The notes under the pieces were generated by a model. That model was not told where the DNA came from. It did not search any database and worked only from the letters and a program-made list of their open reading frames with translations. The translations under genes and the position numbers were made by a program. From Bacteroidota bacterium (GTDB taxonomy: Bacteria > Bacteroidota > Ignavibacteria > UBA10030 > UBA8401): 64,000 nucleotides of DNA. The stretch is from positions 149,736 to 213,735 of the forward strand of contig DATJPT010000014.1 in the NCBI GenBank assembly GCA_035506275.1, in the 5' to 3' direction. Shown in pieces: positions 1 through 9,468 of the stretch (positions are counted from its first letter, which is position 1; every line of letters begins with the position of its first letter).

Positions 1-97
1 CGGTTCTTTTTGCTCTCTCAATGCCGGCGCGGAGCAACGTGAGTGAGATCGATATTCGTCCTACAATAAACCCAAGATCATAGCAGCATTAATAAGC

Positions 98-1096
98 ATG
101 GATCTGTTTGACATCACGATCATTGGCGGCGGTCCGGTAGGGCTCTTCGCTTCATTCTACGCCGGCCTTCGCCACATGAAGACGAAAATTATTGACGCGC
201 TCCCCGAGCTAGGGGGGCAGCTCACGGCACTGTATCCCGAGAAGTACATCTATGATGTCGCTGGCTTTCCAAAGGTGGTCGCAAAGGACCTTGCGAAAAA
301 CCTCATCGAGCAGGGCCTCCATCATGGCCCGAGCGTTTGCTTGAGCGAAAAAGTTGAATCGCTCCGGCCGGATGAAGTCGATGGGCAGCAACTATTAAGA
401 TTGTTGACGCACAACGGGGGAGAACATGATACAAAGGCGCTTCTTCTGACCGTTGGCATAGGAGCTTTTGTTCCGCGAAGGCTTGACTTGGCCGGAATAG
501 AAAAATTTGAGAACACCCATGTCCACTACTTTGTGAAGGACAAGTCGGTTTTCAAGGGAAAAAAACTATTGATTGTCGGAGGGGGCGACAGTGCGGTCGA
601 CTGGGCGCTCAATTTGCAGGACACCGCAAAACACATTACGCTCATTCACCGAAGGGATGAATTTCGGGCTCATGAAGACAGCGTTAAAAAATTGATGTCT
701 TCTCAAGCGGACGTCAAGCTCTGGTTTGAGGTCGATTCGGTGAAGGGGGGCTCCTCAATCGAGGAAGTCGTCATAAGGAACAACCGGACGAGCGAATCGG
801 AAACGTTGAAAGTCGACCATCTTCTTCTTAATTTAGGCTTTGTCGCCAGCCTTGGTCCCCTTCGCGATTGGGGATTGGAAATCGAAAAAGGAGATATTAA
901 AGTGACGACCAAGATGGAGACCAATATTCCCGGCATTTACGCTGCCGGCGATATCGCGACCTTTCCTGGAAAGTTGAAGCTCATTGCGACCGGATTCGGA
1001 GAAGCGGCGATAGCCGTGAACAATATCAAGGCATTCATCGACCCGAAGGCAAGATTTTTCCCCGGCCACAGCAGCGATTTGAAATCGAAAAAGTAA
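98..1096 (+). CDS. Ferredoxin--NADP reductase, thioredoxin-reductase-like type
   Basis: A 332-residue FAD flavoprotein of the thioredoxin-reductase fold. The FAD dinucleotide-binding GGGPVG lies at residues 10-15, the NADPH site GGGDSA at 161-166, followed by HRRDEFR at 184-190, which typically binds the NADP 2'-phosphate; the C-terminal FAD motif reads GIYAAGD. The CxxC redox pair of true thioredoxin reductases is absent, which is what separates the type 2 ferredoxin-NADP reductases of Chlorobi, Bacillus and relatives. It should pass electrons between ferredoxin and NADP(H) in the cytoplasm. No strong Shine-Dalgarno precedes the ATG. The next gene starts 3 bases after the stop, so the two are probably co-transcribed. 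Confidence 0.9.
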   Translation: MDLFDITIIGGGPVGLFASFYAGLRHMKTKIIDALPELGGQLTALYPEKYIYDVAGFPKVVAKDLAKNLIEQGLHHGPSVCLSEKVESLRPDEVDGQQLLRLLTHNGGEHDTKALLLTVGIGAFVPRRLDLAGIEKFENTHVHYFVKDKSVFKGKKLLIVGGGDSAVDWALNLQDTAKHITLIHRRDEFRAHEDSVKKLMSSQADVKLWFEVDSVKGGSSIEEVVIRNNRTSESETLKVDHLLLNLGFVASLGPLRDWGLEIEKGDIKVTTKMETNIPGIYAAGDIATFPGKLKLIATGFGEAAIAVNNIKAFIDPKARFFPGHSSDLKSKK

Positions 1097-1099
1097 ACG

Positions 1100-2056
1100 A
1101 TGCAAGCCCGTCACCAGCTTCTGATCACCTATTCGCTGACGCCCAATCAGCTGCAGAAGATTAATGATGTCTCTCCGCTTATCGAAGTTCACTACCATCC
1201 TCGTCTTGACGAAGCCGAGAAACAATTCCACTCCGCGGAAATCCTGTTCGGGGATATTCCGCGGGATCAATTTTTGTCGATGCCGCGCCTCCGGTGGGTG
1301 CAAATATCCACCGTTGGCGCTGACCGATTTTTGTATCCGGAACTCCTTCAAAGTGACGTTACGCTCTGTTGTTCCAGAGGGATGCACAAATATCAGATGA
1401 CCGAGCTCCTCTTCGGCGTCATGATATCGATCGCCAGAAAGCTGTATTCGTACCACGACCTTCAGAAAGACCGCGAGTGGACGGGAACGCTGATCAGAGA
1501 ATCGGACGTCATTATCGGCAAGACGCTCGGCATCGCCGGACTAGGCTCGATAGGAAGCACAATGGCGAGGGTGGGAAAGTCGTTCGGCATGAGGGTTATC
1601 GGTACAAAGCGGACTCCGGAACCGGTGGAATTCGTCGACAGGGTGATGGCCCCGTTCCAACTGCGTGAAATGCTGGCCGACGCGGATCATGTCGTCAACG
1701 TCACCCCGCTGACACCGCTGACTACAAAGATGTTCGGCGAAAAAGAATTCGCTGTGATGAAACCGAGTGCGGTGTTCTATAATTTTGGCAGAGGGGCGTC
1801 AGTGGACGGGGAGGCGCTTCTTAAGGCGCTGGAACAGGGGACGATTAAAGCTGCCGCACTCGACACGTTTGAAGAAGAACCCTTACCGAAAAATAACCAA
1901 CTCTGGAGCGCCAAGAATATTTTCATCACTCCTCATATCGGCGGTCCGATTCCTCATTATTACCATCTCCTCACAGAAATATTTATCGAAAATTTGCGAT
2001 TGTTTCTCGACGGCAAGCCGCTCTCGACCGTCGTCGACAAAGTAAAAGGATACTAG
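1100..2056 (+). CDS. D-2-hydroxyacid dehydrogenase (NAD/NADP-dependent)
   Basis: A 318-residue protein of the D-isomer 2-hydroxyacid dehydrogenase family. The Rossmann motif GLGSIG is at residues 147-152. The catalytic Arg (R231 in FGRG), Glu (EEPLP near 260) and His (H279 in TPHIGG) of the family are all present. The residues after the second Rossmann strand (GTKR) could favour NADP, which is an inference. The substrate cannot be read from sequence; glyoxylate, hydroxypyruvate or other 2-oxoacids are possible. It follows the ferredoxin-NADP reductase with a 3-base gap and converges with the next, minus-strand gene. Confidence 0.85.
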   Translation: MQARHQLLITYSLTPNQLQKINDVSPLIEVHYHPRLDEAEKQFHSAEILFGDIPRDQFLSMPRLRWVQISTVGADRFLYPELLQSDVTLCCSRGMHKYQMTELLFGVMISIARKLYSYHDLQKDREWTGTLIRESDVIIGKTLGIAGLGSIGSTMARVGKSFGMRVIGTKRTPEPVEFVDRVMAPFQLREMLADADHVVNVTPLTPLTTKMFGEKEFAVMKPSAVFYNFGRGASVDGEALLKALEQGTIKAAALDTFEEEPLPKNNQLWSAKNIFITPHIGGPIPHYYHLLTEIFIENLRLFLDGKPLSTVVDKVKGY

Positions 2057-2124
2057 CGCGGTACCGCAGAAGACGCAGCCACTGCGCCGGCAGAAGGTCG
2101 TGTTTCCCGCAGGTGCGCTGAACT

Positions 2125-2622
2125 CTAAGACCGGTCGCGGGGGCTTGTGCCTTCCATGTGCGGGTGCCTGCCGGCAAAACGGCGCGTCCGCATGTGGGCC
2201 ATCGCTTCTGTGCGAAGAACCTTGCGCCATTCTTTTTGCTGTTCGGGTGTCAAGATCTTATTCGCTTCGAACCAGCCGTTCAGTTTGTTGACGTGGAGCG
2301 CACTTTCGTTCGCTGAGACCTCGTTTATTTTTTTCTCGATCGCTTCTTGATCGGGCGAATCGGACGAGAGAAGACGGCTAAGCTCGAGCCTTGAGAGCGC
2401 CAGTTGTGAACGGAGTTCAATGGCCTTTTTGTCGGTGTGGTACCGGATATCCTTTAACTGGTTTTTCTGGTCGTCGGTTAGCTTCATCCGGGCCATGGGA
2501 TTATCTCGTTCCATACGCATGTGCTCTCTCGGTTTATTCGCCGGGGGCTCGGACGATCGTTCTTGAGCGTTAGCGATGACCGTGATCGAGGCGATGAGCA
2601 TCGCGGCTAAGATTTGTTTCAT
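2125..2622 (-). CDS. Spy/CpxP-like periplasmic protein
   Basis: A 165-residue protein with a cleavable signal peptide (MKQILAAMLIASITVIANA, cut near AQ). The mature part is mostly charged helix with the LTxxQ-type repeats of the Spy/CpxP/ZraP group: LTDDQKNQLKDI near residue 48 and LTPEQQKEWRKV near 124. Such proteins act as periplasmic chaperones or metal/envelope-stress sensors. The C-terminus is rich in Met, His and Arg. A good ribosome site (AAAGGAG) precedes the ATG on the minus strand. It is divergent from the TPR lipoprotein gene, with a very short intergenic space. Confidence 0.7.
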   Translation of the reverse strand: MKQILAAMLIASITVIANAQERSSEPPANKPREHMRMERDNPMARMKLTDDQKNQLKDIRYHTDKKAIELRSQLALSRLELSRLLSSDSPDQEAIEKKINEVSANESALHVNKLNGWFEANKILTPEQQKEWRKVLRTEAMAHMRTRRFAGRHPHMEGTSPRDRS

Positions 2623-2703
2623 AAAGACTCCTTTCGCAATAACATGAATTGGATGATATCTCTATGACAACGCCTTCAGGATGGAAGTTTAACCGAACTG
2701 TTC

Positions 2704-2732
2704 TTGAAAAAGAATCATCTTTTGAGTATCTT
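2704..2732 (+). promoter_or_regulatory. Candidate promoter of the TPR lipoprotein gene
   Basis: TTGAAA at 2704-2709, a 17-base spacer and TATCTT at 2727-2732. Transcription would start near 2739, just before the ATG codons at 2742 and 2754, giving an almost leaderless mRNA. This is a pattern match only; it supports the shorter start chosen for the downstream gene. Confidence 0.35.
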
Positions 2733-2741
2733 ACTGCCACC

Positions 2742-4865
2742 ATGAGCACAATCATGCGCCGACCTTATCTTTTATTCCTTGCTGTTTTACTTTTCTCTCT
2801 TCAGGGGTGCGCAGTTTATAATAGCGGCGTCAGTTTTATCAATCAACGGTATATCAATACCGTAGCCTATTTCAATACATACTACAACGCCGAGACCGCA
2901 TTCGCTGATGCTGAAAAAGATGTCCTCGCGGCACAGGCGCTGGAATTGGGAAGACCCGTTCCTCTCGTAACGGAAGCTCCACTCTCTCAGAACGCCAAGG
3001 ATAAATTCAATCTCGCGATCGAAAAAGCATCCAAATTGCTGACGTTCTACCCGACAAGCAAGTGGGTGGAAAACGCGCTGCTGATGATCGGAAAATCATA
3101 TTTCTATTTAGGGGATGACCTAAAATCGCAACGGAAATTTCTCGAGCTCTTCGCAAAATTTCCCGACAGCGATTTTCGCTTCGAGGCGGAATGGCTGTAT
3201 GGGCGTTCTCTTCTCCGTCAAAAACGGTACAGTGAGGGGCTCCAGTCGCTCGAACGTCTTTACCAGGATGCTGTCGATAAGAAAGAAAAAAAGGTCGCCG
3301 GACTAGCTTCCCTCTCGATCGGCCGGTATTATCATCACAATCTGGATTACGACCAAGCCGTCACAAACTATCGGCGGTCGGTGGAAACCTCGAACGATGG
3401 AGCGGTGAATGCTGAGACTGAACTGCAAGCCGGGTATTGCTATGTCGCGCTCGGAGATACAGAGAAGGCTTCGCAGGCGTTTACCGCCGTCGACGATTTC
3501 GACCCTGAGTATGCAACGTCGTTCGCAGCGAAATTCGAGAACATCAAGATTCTGATCTCGGAGCGCCAATACGACGAGGCGTTGCGGCGGCTGGAGGCTT
3601 TACTGAGCAATGCTAAAAATCTCGAGAATTTTCCCAAAATTCAGCTTGAAATCGGGTTGCTCTATGTCGCTCAGGGGAAGATCCCGGATGCAGTTTCCAA
3701 GCTTTCATTTGTTGATACGACCTACGCTAAAACAGACGAATCGGCGAGGGCTTACCATACGCTCGGGAAGATCTATGAAACGATTCAGGTCGATTATGCA
3801 AAAGCCGCACTGAATTACAACAAAGCGAAACTTGAGTATCCTGCCTCTCTCATTACTGCCGATGCTTCGAAAAAATCGGATGCACTGACAAAATACTTTA
3901 TCATCTATTCCGATCTTTCCCGATGCGACAGCCTTATTGCCCTGACGAAGAAAAACAGACTGAAACGGGATTCGTTGCTTCTCGCTGCGGACACCGTTCG
4001 CGCTGCTGATAGCGCATTGGCAATCCTTCAGAAAGGGAATGTTGTTCCCGATTCGAGCATCGATATTCAAAAAATGCAGGCTCGGCGGGATTCAATAGCA
4101 AGGGCTGACTCGCTTAAAAGGGACGCTTACGCGCGGTTGTTCGCGACAGAAACGCAAAGCATGGATTCTCTTCGCCAGATCATTGTGAAGGATCATTTCG
4201 AGCTGGCAGGAATATTCTTTTTGGAATTGGAACGACAGGACTCTGCTCTGTATTGGTATCAACAGGTGATTGACGAAGGTAAGAAAACCGACTTTGCTCC
4301 GCGAGCGTTGTTCACGCTGGCTGAGGTATTAAAAACAGGGGGCAAGAGCGGAAAAGAGGCGGCCGATTCAATTTACGCAGAGGTTATTTCACGGTACCCG
4401 GATTCGCAGTACGCACAGGAGTCGCGGAGGATGCTCGGCATTCCCTTGCTTGTCGTCAAAAAAGATTCTGCTGAGGCATTGTATCTCCATGCAGAGCCGT
4501 ACTTCGAGACCTCTCACGCGGATAGCGCACTGCCGTTGTTGTATAAGATTGTTCAGGAGGACCAATCATCCCCGTATTGCCCCAAGGCGTTGTATACGAT
4601 CGGCTGGATTTACGAAAATAAAATGAATAAAGTAGACAGTGCAAGCGCCGTGTACAGGCGGTTACTGGCTGTTTATCCCGCTTCTCAATTTGCACTTGCT
4701 GTCAAACCGAAAATTCAGGAAGAGGATAATCAACGTCGCGAAGTTGAGAAGAAGGCGGCCGCGGAAGCAGCACAGAAAAAGAAAAAAGAAGAAGCGGACA
4801 AAAAGAACGCCAGTGCACCGAAAGACGCTAAACCGGCTCCTAATCCAGCGAAGTTTCAACCGTAG
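2742..4865 (+). CDS. TPR-repeat lipoprotein, PorW/SprE-like
   Basis: An outer-envelope lipoprotein of about 707 residues. An upstream ATG at 2649 is in frame, but the lipoprotein signal (MRRPYLLFLAVLLFSLQGC, lipobox LQGC) begins only at the ATGs at 2742/2754, so one of these is the start. After the Cys, the motif YINTVAYFNTYYNA resembles the start of the PorW/SprE lipoproteins of the type IX secretion machinery. TPR-like helices follow through most of the protein, with a long Asp/Ser/Lys-rich insert around nucleotides 4000-4150, and a Lys/Ala/Pro-rich tail. PorW assignment is by N-terminal resemblance; a general TPR assembly lipoprotein is the alternative. No other T9SS gene is in the window. 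Confidence 0.65.
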   Translation: MSTIMRRPYLLFLAVLLFSLQGCAVYNSGVSFINQRYINTVAYFNTYYNAETAFADAEKDVLAAQALELGRPVPLVTEAPLSQNAKDKFNLAIEKASKLLTFYPTSKWVENALLMIGKSYFYLGDDLKSQRKFLELFAKFPDSDFRFEAEWLYGRSLLRQKRYSEGLQSLERLYQDAVDKKEKKVAGLASLSIGRYYHHNLDYDQAVTNYRRSVETSNDGAVNAETELQAGYCYVALGDTEKASQAFTAVDDFDPEYATSFAAKFENIKILISERQYDEALRRLEALLSNAKNLENFPKIQLEIGLLYVAQGKIPDAVSKLSFVDTTYAKTDESARAYHTLGKIYETIQVDYAKAALNYNKAKLEYPASLITADASKKSDALTKYFIIYSDLSRCDSLIALTKKNRLKRDSLLLAADTVRAADSALAILQKGNVVPDSSIDIQKMQARRDSIARADSLKRDAYARLFATETQSMDSLRQIIVKDHFELAGIFFLELERQDSALYWYQQVIDEGKKTDFAPRALFTLAEVLKTGGKSGKEAADSIYAEVISRYPDSQYAQESRRMLGIPLLVVKKDSAEALYLHAEPYFETSHADSALPLLYKIVQEDQSSPYCPKALYTIGWIYENKMNKVDSASAVYRRLLAVYPASQFALAVKPKIQEEDNQRREVEKKAAAEAAQKKKKEEADKKNASAPKDAKPAPNPAKFQP

Positions 4866-4892
4866 GAACACACGAATGCAATACAGGAATTC

Positions 4893-5660
4893 ATGATTCA
4901 AGAGCAGGCGCGGATCTCCTCTGTCAGGGAAATCGCCCCAAATATTTTCCAGCTTTCCTTTTTCTCACCGGTCATTTCTCTTGCCGCGCTTCCCGGGCAA
5001 TTTGTCAACGTTAAACCGGAAGGCTCCGCAGCCCCTTTGCTGCGCCGTCCCTTCAGTATTTTTTCAATCGAAGAGGGGATGGTTTCTATAATCTTTAATG
5101 TGGTAGGAATCGGGACGCGGCTGCTGTCTGAAAAGAAGACCGGTGAAACACTCGACGTGCTTGGCCCATTGGGGAAGGGGACTTTTCCTTTTACGGACGA
5201 CGACTACGAAACTGCCGTGCTGGTGGCCGGCGGACTTGGCGTAGCGGCATTGCCTTTCTTGACTTCCCGGTTGCGTGGATTTAAACAAATCATGACGTTT
5301 CTTGGCGCACGTTCCTCGCAATCTATCGTTCGGCTCGGCCTGGACAATATTCAAATCGCAACCGACGACGGCAGTGAGGGTTTCCACGGTACGGTGGTCG
5401 ACGTGGTGAAGCAATGTGTGGATGCGCAGACGATCCGGCGCCCGCGGATTTTTGCCTGCGGTCCGACGCCGATGATGCGATCCCTGGCGGCGTATGCCAA
5501 CGGAATCAACGTCCCGTGCTATCTCGCGTTGGAGTGTGAAATGGCATGCGGTATCGGCCTTTGCCAAGGGTGTCCAGTCGAAACAACGACAGAAGAGAAA
5601 AAATATCGACTCGTCTGCAAGGACGGACCCGTCTTCGATTCTAGGGAAATTGTTTTCTAG
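4893..5660 (+). CDS. pyrK: Dihydroorotate dehydrogenase B, electron transfer subunit
   Basis: A 255-residue FAD and [2Fe-2S] protein that passes electrons from PyrD to NAD in pyrimidine biosynthesis. The FAD-binding RRPFSI motif is at 51-56, the NAD-binding region GGLGVAALP in the middle, and the iron-sulfur cysteines C219, C224, C227 and C242 at the C-terminus in the PyrK spacing. pyrD follows after 3 bases, so this is the heterodimer pair of a class 1B enzyme. Length is normal for the family. Confidence 0.93.
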   Translation: MIQEQARISSVREIAPNIFQLSFFSPVISLAALPGQFVNVKPEGSAAPLLRRPFSIFSIEEGMVSIIFNVVGIGTRLLSEKKTGETLDVLGPLGKGTFPFTDDDYETAVLVAGGLGVAALPFLTSRLRGFKQIMTFLGARSSQSIVRLGLDNIQIATDDGSEGFHGTVVDVVKQCVDAQTIRRPRIFACGPTPMMRSLAAYANGINVPCYLALECEMACGIGLCQGCPVETTTEEKKYRLVCKDGPVFDSREIVF

Positions 5661-5663
5661 ACT

Positions 5664-6605
5664 ATGGAAGAATCTTTTTCGGTAAGAACCCTAAGATTCA
5701 AGAATCGGTTCTTTGTCGCCTCCGGTACATTTGGGTATGGCGATGAAGTGTCGGATATCGTAGCGTTGGAGAGGCTGGGAGGGATTATGACAAAATCCCT
5801 TTCACTCAAGCCGCGCGACGGTAATCCTCCGCCGCGCATCACAGAGACTGCGAGTGGGATGCTGAATTCGATTGGACTGGCAAATATTGGAGTCCGGAAA
5901 TTCATCGAAGAAAAGGTTCCGCTCCTTCAAAAGCACACGTGCGCCGTAATCGCAAATATTGCTGCAAGCTCTGTTGAAGAATACTGTGCCGTGCTCGAAC
6001 TGCTTGAACCGCAGCGACGCGTCGACGGGTTTGAAATAAATGTGTCCTGCCCGAATGTGAAAGAAGGAGGACTAAGTTTCGGGACTGACATTGGGAAAGT
6101 CGCCCTCATCACAAAAGAGCTCAGGAAGCGGACGCAGAAGCCGCTGATCATGAAGCTTACTCCGAATGTTACGCATATTTCGGATTTTGCGCGCGCCGCG
6201 GAAGCCGAAGGGGCCGACGCAGTATCAGTCATTAATACGCTTATCGGTATGGCGGTCAATATCAGGACCAGAAAGCCGAAGTTGTCGACGGTGACGGGGG
6301 GCTTATCCGGCCCGGCGATCAAACCGATTGCCCTGGCAAAAGTTTTTGAGGTCAGCAAAGCGGTGAAGATTCCGGTCTTCGGAATCGGCGGTATTGCCGG
6401 GTGGGAAGACGCAGTGGAGTTCTTCCTCGTTGGGGCAAGCGCCGTCCAAATAGGCACACAGAATTTTGTCAACCCGGCCACGGCGGTCGAAATATCGAAA
6501 GGTGTCGCCGAGTATTGCGCGGCGCATTCGATAAGGGATATTTCGCAACTGGTTGGCGGCCTGAACGCCGACTCGAGCGCTTCCGTCATTCAGAGCTGGC
6601 TTTGA
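5664..6605 (+). CDS. pyrD: Dihydroorotate dehydrogenase B, catalytic subunit
   Basis: A 313-residue FMN TIM-barrel enzyme that oxidises dihydroorotate to orotate. The catalytic Cys of class 1 enzymes is C129 in NVSCPN. FMN phosphate-binding segments include VTGGLSGPAIKP and FGIGGIAGWEDA. Its position directly after pyrK identifies the NAD-linked 1B type. It shares its fold with PreA at 20963, but lacks the ferredoxin domain of that catabolic enzyme. Confidence 0.95.
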   Translation: MEESFSVRTLRFKNRFFVASGTFGYGDEVSDIVALERLGGIMTKSLSLKPRDGNPPPRITETASGMLNSIGLANIGVRKFIEEKVPLLQKHTCAVIANIAASSVEEYCAVLELLEPQRRVDGFEINVSCPNVKEGGLSFGTDIGKVALITKELRKRTQKPLIMKLTPNVTHISDFARAAEAEGADAVSVINTLIGMAVNIRTRKPKLSTVTGGLSGPAIKPIALAKVFEVSKAVKIPVFGIGGIAGWEDAVEFFLVGASAVQIGTQNFVNPATAVEISKGVAEYCAAHSIRDISQLVGGLNADSSASVIQSWL

Positions 6606-6632
6606 TTTCTACCATACTGCCGATCATCCCCC

Positions 6633-7937
6633 GTGCTTCAAACACGCTCAACACTCAATTATCTGTACGGACTCCAGACCTTCGGGATAAAGCTTGGACT
6701 GCGTAACATCCGCGCATTACTTCGTTTTTGCAACGATCCTCATCAACGCTTTCGCTCCGTTCATATTGCTGGAACGAACGGGAAGGGTTCGACGTCGGCA
6801 ATGATCGCGGCAGTGCTTCAGGCTGCCGGCTACCGCACCGGGCTGTACACGTCTCCGCATCTTTTGCAATTCAACGAGCGGATCCGTATTAACGGCAGGA
6901 TGATCTCCGATGCCGACCTTGTCCGATACACCGAATTTTTTCGTCCGAAAATCGACGCGACGCGGGCGACATTCTTTGAAGCAACCACCGCAATCGCTTT
7001 CAAATATTTTGCCGATAACAAGGTTGATGTCGCGGTTGTCGAGACGGGAATGGGGGGGAGGCTTGATGCGACGAATGTTCTTGTTCCTGAGGTGTCCGTG
7101 ATCACCTCGATCTCCAAAGACCACACGCAGCATCTCGGAAATTCTCTGACCAGGATCGCTATTGAAAAAGGGGGGATCATTAAACGAGGCAGAGGATGTG
7201 TTGTCGGAGCTATGAGCCGGCGCCCTTTACAGGAATTGAAGAACATTGCGCGGCAGCGAGGTTCCGAATTGATCACAACGGAAAATCTCCATGCTGCTTG
7301 GAAGGATTCTGGGCACTCTGGTATTGGTTCGATTAGCATGAGTACTGCTGCATCGTCCTTCAGCGATCTTCGCACCCCACTCCTTGGAAGATACCAGTTG
7401 GAGAATATAAAAGTGGCGGTCACTGCCTTAGAATATTTGCGGTCAAGAGAGATAACAATCCCGAACGTTGCAGTTCGTCGCGGCATCGAAGAGGTGCACC
7501 GCTTAACAGGGATTCGGGGACGCTTCGAGATCCTTCGGGAACGCCCCTTGGTAATTCTCGACGTGGGCCACAACCCCAGCGCTGTTGCCGCAACGATTGG
7601 TTCGTTGGCAGCCTTCTCCTACCGGAAACTTGTGCTTGTTTTTGGCGTCATGAAGGATAAGGATTTTCGTTCGATGATCCGAAAGCTGGCTTCATTGAAA
7701 CCGATTGTTTTTGCAGTCCAGCCCCAGATCGAGAGAGCGTTGTCTCCTGAAGTTATTGCCGAGGAATTCCGGAAGCTGAAATGCCGCGCCCGTTCATGCA
7801 ACGATGTCGGCGAAGGAATTCGGCTGGCAATGCGAACTCAAACAAAAGATGATTTGTTGTTAGTGTGCGGTTCGCATTATGTCGCCGGGGAGGCGTTGGA
7901 GGCTCTTCTAAAGATCGTCCGGCGAAAAAGTCCTTGA
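6633..7937 (+). CDS. folC: Folylpolyglutamate synthase / dihydrofolate synthase
   Basis: A 434-residue Mur-ligase-family enzyme that adds glutamate to folates. The ATP loop GTNGKGST is at about residues 48-55, and the family motif DVGHNPSA lies near residue 310. The reading frame starts with GTG at 6633, 27 bases after the pyrD stop; no in-frame ATG fits the conserved N-terminus (LNYLYGLQ). Probably the last gene of the pyrK-pyrD-folC unit, since a strong promoter for rho overlaps its stop codon. Confidence 0.92.
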   Translation: MLQTRSTLNYLYGLQTFGIKLGLRNIRALLRFCNDPHQRFRSVHIAGTNGKGSTSAMIAAVLQAAGYRTGLYTSPHLLQFNERIRINGRMISDADLVRYTEFFRPKIDATRATFFEATTAIAFKYFADNKVDVAVVETGMGGRLDATNVLVPEVSVITSISKDHTQHLGNSLTRIAIEKGGIIKRGRGCVVGAMSRRPLQELKNIARQRGSELITTENLHAAWKDSGHSGIGSISMSTAASSFSDLRTPLLGRYQLENIKVAVTALEYLRSREITIPNVAVRRGIEEVHRLTGIRGRFEILRERPLVILDVGHNPSAVAATIGSLAAFSYRKLVLVFGVMKDKDFRSMIRKLASLKPIVFAVQPQIERALSPEVIAEEFRKLKCRARSCNDVGEGIRLAMRTQTKDDLLLVCGSHYVAGEALEALLKIVRRKSP

Positions 7938-7962
7938 CAATAATGGCATTTACCTCTATATT
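7934..7962 (+). promoter_or_regulatory. rho promoter
   Basis: TTGACA at 7934-7939, a 17-base spacer, then TATATT at 7957-7962. The -10 continues as TATATTTG (7957-7964), which also matches the TAnnTTTG element of Bacteroidota promoters. It overlaps the folC stop codon. The implied transcript has a 5' leader of about 170 bases (7969-8140) before rho, in which I see no clear open frame or aptamer; rho genes are often self-attenuated, so the leader may be regulatory. Confidence 0.65.
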
Positions 7963-8140
7963 TGAACCAATAAGGTAGGCTCTTGTTTTCGGTTAACACT
8001 TCTAGATTACCTCGTTTGTTGCCAATTATCAGACCTTAAGCATTCAAGCATCGGTACTATTTTGAGGCCCGTTTAGCCACTGTGACAGTTCGCTCTCCTC
8101 GAGTTCATTAATCAAATTTTTTTGAAGGGATATTTCCATC

Positions 8141-9394
8141 ATGCCAATGGACATTTCAGAATTGAAGTCCAAGAAAATTGCTGACCTTAATCAGATCGCC
8201 AAGGATCTCAGCATTTCCGGCTACAGTGATTTGCGCAAGCAGGAATTAATTTTTAAGATTTTGGAAGCCCAGACTGAAAAGGACGGCCTCACCTTCAGCA
8301 AGGGGGTTCTTGAAGTCTTGCCCGACGGCTACGGTTTTCTGAGGTCCGTCGATTATAACTACCTCCCTTCCCCCGACGACATCTACGTCTCCCCATCACA
8401 AATCAAGAAATTCAGTCTGCGTACAGGAGACACGGTGAGCGGTCAGGTTCGTCCTCCGAAAGAAGGGGAGCGGTTTTTCGCCTTGCTGCGCGTTGAGGCA
8501 GTGAACGACGAGAATCCTGATACGATCCGCGACAGGGTGCTTTTTGACAACCTGACGCCGTTGTATCCCAACGAGCGGATCAAGCTCGAAACGGCCCCCG
8601 GCGAATACGCGATGAGGATCCTCGATCTGCTGTCGCCCATCGGAAAAGGGCAGCGCGGTATGATCGTATCCCCGCCCAAGGCCGGCAAAACGGTCCTTCT
8701 GCAAAAAATGGCGAACAGCATTACACGGAATCATCCCGACGTCAAGCTGATGATGCTCCTTATTGATGAGCGTCCGGAAGAAGTGACGGATATGGAACGC
8801 TCGGTGAGTGCGGAGGTGGTGGCATCGACGTTTGACGAGCCGCCGGAGCGCCACGTCCAGGTGTCGGATATGGTGCTTGAAAAAGCGAAGCGGTTGGTCG
8901 AAGCAAAACACGACGTTGTTATTCTTCTTGACAGTATCACACGCCTTGCCCGTGCTCATAATACCGTTGTTCCACACTCGGGTAAAATCCTCTCCGGCGG
9001 CGTCGACGCGAACGCATTGCACAGGCCCAAGAGGTTTTTCGGCGCGGCTAGAAATATTGAAGAAGGAGGCAGCCTGACGATCATCGCTACGGCTCTCGTG
9101 GAGACGGGGAGCAGGATGGATGAGGTCATTTTTGAAGAATTTAAGGGGACGGGCAACATGGAAATCGTGCTCGACCGCAAGCTGAGCGATAAACGGATCT
9201 TCCCGGCGGTCGACGTCAACAGGTCCGGAACCCGCAAGGAAGAAATTCTCATGGGCGAGGATGAACTGAACCGTGTGTGGATACTGAGAAAATTCCTGAG
9301 CGAGTTCACCCCCGTCGAAGCGATGGAATTCCTTCTCGAAAAGATGCGGGGAACAAAGGAAAATAAGGATTTCCTTAAATCGATGAATAGTTGA
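8141..9394 (+). CDS. rho: Transcription termination factor Rho
   Basis: A 417-residue hexameric RNA helicase. The N-terminal Rho_N helical domain occupies residues 1-45, followed by the cold-shock-like RNA-binding domain ([10 protein letters not shown], 60-69). The ATPase has PPKAGKT at 178-184, a Walker B in [10 protein letters not shown], the R-loop with [20 protein letters not shown], and RSGTRKEE near the end. It is the short form, without the long N-terminal insertion common in Bacteroidia and Actinobacteria. The start at 8141 has GAAGGGA about 10 bases upstream; a second ATG at 8147 is possible. Confidence 0.97.
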   Translation: MPMDISELKSKKIADLNQIAKDLSISGYSDLRKQELIFKILEAQTEKDGLTFSKGVLEVLPDGYGFLRSVDYNYLPSPDDIYVSPSQIKKFSLRTGDTVSGQVRPPKEGERFFALLRVEAVNDENPDTIRDRVLFDNLTPLYPNERIKLETAPGEYAMRILDLLSPIGKGQRGMIVSPPKAGKTVLLQKMANSITRNHPDVKLMMLLIDERPEEVTDMERSVSAEVVASTFDEPPERHVQVSDMVLEKAKRLVEAKHDVVILLDSITRLARAHNTVVPHSGKILSGGVDANALHRPKRFFGAARNIEEGGSLTIIATALVETGSRMDEVIFEEFKGTGNMEIVLDRKLSDKRIFPAVDVNRSGTRKEEILMGEDELNRVWILRKFLSEFTPVEAMEFLLEKMRGTKENKDFLKSMNS

Positions 9395-9418
9395 TGTTGC
9401 AGCCGGCGGGCATAATTT

Positions 9419-9453
9419 AAAAACATCCCTGGATTCTTTCGGGATGTTTTTTT
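9419..9453 (+). terminator. Intrinsic terminator after rho
   Basis: A hairpin of AAACATCCC and GGGATGTTT (9421-9429 with 9440-9449), with an 11-base loop and a run of T after the stem. It separates rho from the following lyase gene. The A-tract on the 5' side could make it partly bidirectional. Confidence 0.85.
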
Positions 9454-9468
9454 ATTTCAACGGAGAGC

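Noticed and set aside
1-97. End of an upstream gene
   Set aside because: Short open stretches exist in more than one frame; none can be recognised as a protein end.
833-1456. A 207-codon minus-strand frame
   Set aside because: It spans two well-supported plus-strand genes and has no family features; a shadow.
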